NCBI GenBank assembly: GCA_027489105.1
Contig: JAIYAJ010000046.1
Coordinates: 1-17,051, forward strand
Direction: 5' to 3'
From: Zymomonas sp.
GTDB taxonomy: Bacteria; Pseudomonadota; Alphaproteobacteria; Sphingomonadales; Sphingomonadaceae
DNA: 17,051 nucleotides
Part shown: positions 14,657 to 17,051 of the stretch, in pieces
Layout: every line of letters starts with the position of its first letter
Numbering within the stretch: the stretch's first letter is position 1
Program-made: the position numbers and the translations under genes
The notes under the pieces: generated by a model
What the model was told of the DNA's origin: nothing
Database searches by the model: none
Seen by the model: the letters and a program-made list of their open reading frames with translations, nothing else

Positions 14657-15667
14657 GCCCTTCAGGCTCCGGCGATAGCGAGCCGGTGACGTGCCGAAAT
14701 AGCGCGTGAAGCTGCGCACGAATGCCGCACTTTCGGAGAAACCCAGCCCGAGCGCGATAGAATTGATGTCGCGCCCGCTGTCCCGTAGCATCCGCGCCGC
14801 AGCATCCATGCGATGCATGGCGAGCAGCGTGCGCCACTTTGTTCCCTCTCCGGCAAGCCTGCGGTTCATGGTGGCAAGCGAGCAGCCCAGTCGGCGCGCG
14901 ACGTCTTCGGCAAGAGGCGGTCGATCGAGGCGGGCTGCAGCGATGATTGCACGCACGTCGTCGGTAAAGGCGGATGCGGCACTCCCGGCAAGTGGCTCGC
15001 GCCGGCGCAGGTGATCCTCGATGATTGGGTGCAGCGAGGGGCTCAGAACCTTGCCGCGAGTCTGCAGCAGGGCCATATCGAACGAGAAGGCGTTGGTCTC
15101 CTGCTCGAAGAACACGTCGCAACCGAAATAGTCGCGATAACGCAGATAGTCACCGACGCGGGCGTGCTCGAAGCGCACCTCGCGCAGTTCGATTGCGCCG
15201 CCACAGAACTGCCGGGCCAGGCTGAACATCGCGCTGATCGAATATTCGGCATCCTGCCGACGTTCTCCCAGCCGCTGGTCCTGCACCATATATTCGAACG
15301 TCGCCCAGCGATCGCCAGACATGAACACATTGCGTGAGGCCTGCTGCATCAGCGCAAGGTAGCGAGTGAAGCTGGCAAATGCCGCACCGAGGGTGGGTGC
15401 GCTGAGGAAAAGGAAGCTCAAGGGGCCGAGGCTTTCTGATCCCGCCAGACGTCCGGCATGCAGTCCGAAGTGCGGATTGTGCACCAGCTCGGCTGCCCGT
15501 TCGAAGAAGGAAAGGAACGATGCCAGCGGGATCAGCCCATCGGGATCCTCGATCTGGTCACGTGCGATGCCCACCGCGTCGAGCAATGGCGCGGAATCCC
15601 GTCCGGTCAGCGCCACGCAGTTCGCTACGTGGCGCAGGAACTGGGCAGAGATCGTCGGAGCCGTCAT
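14615..15667 (-). CDS. AraC-family transcriptional regulator 2 (Arabinose_bd-type N-domain)
   Basis: 350 residues of the same architecture as regulator 1: an N-terminal ~240-residue ligand/dimer domain (SAQFLRHVANCVALTGRD; PLSFLFLSAPTLGAAFASFTRYL) and a C-terminal AraC DNA-binding domain with LAEDVARRLGCSLATMNRRL and INSIALGLGFSESAAFVRSF, ending PARYRRSL. The two proteins are clearly different in sequence, so this is not a recent duplicate. The start at 15667 lacks an evident Shine-Dalgarno site, but the N-terminus matches the family. It lies 56 bp downstream of aldehyde dehydrogenase 3 on the same strand, so it may be co-transcribed with it, and is convergent with the TonB receptor. The target genes and ligand are unknown. 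Confidence 0.9.
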   Translation of the reverse strand: MTAPTISAQFLRHVANCVALTGRDSAPLLDAVGIARDQIEDPDGLIPLASFLSFFERAAELVHNPHFGLHAGRLAGSESLGPLSFLFLSAPTLGAAFASFTRYLALMQQASRNVFMSGDRWATFEYMVQDQRLGERRQDAEYSISAMFSLARQFCGGAIELREVRFEHARVGDYLRYRDYFGCDVFFEQETNAFSFDMALLQTRGKVLSPSLHPIIEDHLRRREPLAGSAASAFTDDVRAIIAAARLDRPPLAEDVARRLGCSLATMNRRLAGEGTKWRTLLAMHRMDAAARMLRDSGRDINSIALGLGFSESAAFVRSFTRYFGTSPARYRRSLKGGTAACRASGASSG

Positions 15668-15723
15668 GGTTGTTTGAGACTATCGATCCTTGTTGTCGTT
15701 ACAAGGTTGCCGGGAAGCGCCGC

Positions 15724-17051
15724 TCAGGCTCCACCATAGATCGACTTGACCTCGAGAAACTCCTCAAGGCCCCAGACGCCCCATTCGCGCCCGTTGCCCG
15801 ACATCTTGTACCCACCGAAAGGTGCTGCACTATCGAGGCCTGCCCCATTGAGATGGACCATGCCGGTGCGCAGGCGGCGGCCGACATTGCGGGCGCTGTC
15901 CACATCAGGTCCCCAGACATAGCCCGACAGACCGTAAGGACTGTCGTTGGCGATGGCGATCGCCTGTTCCACGCTGTCATAGGGGATGATGGCCAGCACC
16001 GGGCCGAAGACCTCCTCGCGGGCGATCGTCGAATCGGGAGCGACGCCGCTGAAGATAGTCGGGGCCACGAACAGGCCGTGTTCGAGCCCTGCGGGCGGGG
16101 CGGATCCGCCGCACAGCAGACGCGCCCCTTCGGCGCAGGCCTGGTCGATCAGGGCGATGACGCGATCATATTGCGCAGCATTGGCAACTGGGCCGAGATC
16201 CGGATCTTCGGCAGGCATGCCGACGCTAATCGCTTCTGCCGTTGCCTTGGCCAGCGCTTCCACCGCGTCGAGTTGCGCAGCCGGCACGAGCAGCCGCGTG
16301 GGTGCGTTGCAGCTCTGCCCGGTATTGAGCATGCAGCCGCGCACGCTGGCGGGAATGGCTTTCTCTAGTTCGCTGCCCGGCAGGACGATGTTGGCGCTTT
16401 TGCCGCCGAGTTCGAGCGCAACGCGCTTGATCGTGGGCGCGGCATTGGTCGCAATGGCGATCCCGGCGCGGGTGGAGCCGGTAAAGCTCACCATGTCGAC
16501 ATCGGGATGTCCGGTCAGGGCATTGCCGATCTCGGGACCCGCGCCATGAACGAGATTGAACACGCCTTTAGGCAGGCCCACTTCGTCGATGATCCCGGCA
16601 AGAATTGCGGCATCAAGCGGCGAAAGCTCGCTTGGTTTCAGGACCATCGTGCAGCCTGCCGCCAAGGCCGGAGCAACTTTCGCAGCGATCTGGTTCATCG
16701 GCCAGTTCCACGGCGTGATCAGCACACACACACCGATCGCTTCACGCTGCAGCAGCGTCGATCCCAGCGGTGTCTCGAACGGATAGTCGCGCAGCACGCG
16801 GATCACTTCGGTAAAATGCTGCGGGCCGGACCCGGCCTGTGCCCCGCGCGCCAGACCGACTGGGGCGCCCATCTCGGCCATGATGGCATCGCCGATCTCG
16901 TCGGCGCGGGCGATCAGGGCTGCGTTGATCAATTCAAGATAGCTCAGCCGCTCCTCGCGGCTGGTGGCGGACCATGCCGGGAAGGCAGCCCTCGCGGCAG
17001 CAATGGCGGCTTGCGCGTCGGCCGGACCACCAAGCGCGACCTCGCCGATGA
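15724..17051 (-). CDS. Aldehyde dehydrogenase 3, 5' end beyond window
   Basis: The frame runs from the stop at 15724-15726 to the right edge without interruption and begins in-window at IGEVALGGPADAQAAIAAA, so only a short N-terminal piece (about 30 residues, by family length) is missing. An internal TTG at 16932 is not the real start, since homologous sequence (AFPAWSATSREERLSYLE) lies upstream of it. Catalytic motifs are present: Asn in TPWNWP, Glu in ELGGKS and Cys in NTGQSCNAPTR, with FGPVL and PFGGYKMSGNGREWG near the end. It lacks the Arg loop of the hydroxymuconic type and the CVC motif of GabD, so it is a third subfamily of unknown aldehyde specificity. It precedes AraC regulator 2 on the same strand by 56 bp. 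It could oxidise an aldehyde formed by P450 or oxidase chemistry upstream in the same pathway, but that is inference. Confidence 0.88.
   Translation of the reverse strand, partial: IGEVALGGPADAQAAIAAARAAFPAWSATSREERLSYLELINAALIARADEIGDAIMAEMGAPVGLARGAQAGSGPQHFTEVIRVLRDYPFETPLGSTLLQREAIGVCVLITPWNWPMNQIAAKVAPALAAGCTMVLKPSELSPLDAAILAGIIDEVGLPKGVFNLVHGAGPEIGNALTGHPDVDMVSFTGSTRAGIAIATNAAPTIKRVALELGGKSANIVLPGSELEKAIPASVRGCMLNTGQSCNAPTRLLVPAAQLDAVEALAKATAEAISVGMPAEDPDLGPVANAAQYDRVIALIDQACAEGARLLCGGSAPPAGLEHGLFVAPTIFSGVAPDSTIAREEVFGPVLAIIPYDSVEQAIAIANDSPYGLSGYVWGPDVDSARNVGRRLRTGMVHLNGAGLDSAAPFGGYKMSGNGREWGVWGLEEFLEVKSIYGGA

Noticed and set aside
6893..15667. The two AraC regulators as a recent duplication
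   Set aside because: They share architecture but differ strongly in sequence, including in both helix-turn-helix units.

Overview
The window looks like an accessory catabolic region from a sphingomonad-type alphaproteobacterium (Novosphingobium, Sphingobium or a relative). This is inferred from the high-GC coding sequence, the style of the TonB-dependent receptor (N-terminal box EITVTANKR followed by AENVQKVPIAITAYS), the two AraC regulators with a long N-terminal ligand domain, and the overall mix of receptor, P450 and aldehyde dehydrogenase genes. No rRNA, tRNA, CRISPR array, phage gene or plasmid replication gene was seen.

Layout, left to right. The 3' end of a REP-associated (Y1/HUH) transposase on the minus strand runs off the left edge (1-521) and is followed by a 323-bp spacer. 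A minus-strand operon (845-4955), read P450 -> glutamine-synthetase-like -> aldehyde dehydrogenase 1 (hydroxymuconic-semialdehyde-dehydrogenase type), has a clean in-frame TAA at codon 222 of the synthetase. Divergent from it is a class III (LigB/HpaD-like) extradiol dioxygenase (5100-5972), ending at a bidirectional terminator (5977-6002). Convergent with that is a minus-strand pair, AraC regulator 1 -> class I glutamine amidotransferase (6029-7918). Divergent again is a plus-strand series: MFS transporter -> gabD-like succinic semialdehyde dehydrogenase -> gabT-like aminotransferase (ATGA overlap) -> TonB-dependent receptor (8173-14593). Convergent with that are minus-strand AraC regulator 2 and, upstream of it, aldehyde dehydrogenase 3, which is cut by the right edge.

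How the genes may work together (inference). Glutamine-synthetase-like ligases plus class I amidotransferase-like hydrolases form the gamma-glutamylation logic of the Puu putrescine pathway and of bacterial aniline degradation: the ligase masks a toxic amine as a gamma-glutamyl amide, and the hydrolase later removes the glutamate. Here that pair is combined with a P450, a catechol-cleaving dioxygenase, a ring-fission-semialdehyde dehydrogenase, a GABA aminotransferase and a succinic semialdehyde dehydrogenase, with outer-membrane (TonB) and inner-membrane (MFS) uptake and two AraC sensors. The simplest reading is a route for an aromatic amine or amine-bearing aromatic whose ring goes through extradiol cleavage and whose amine side is funnelled through a C4 amino acid/semialdehyde to succinate. 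I do not recognise this exact combination as a described pathway, and the substrate is unknown. The nonsense codon implies that in this strain the amine-masking step is lost, supplied elsewhere, or misread by a sequencing error.
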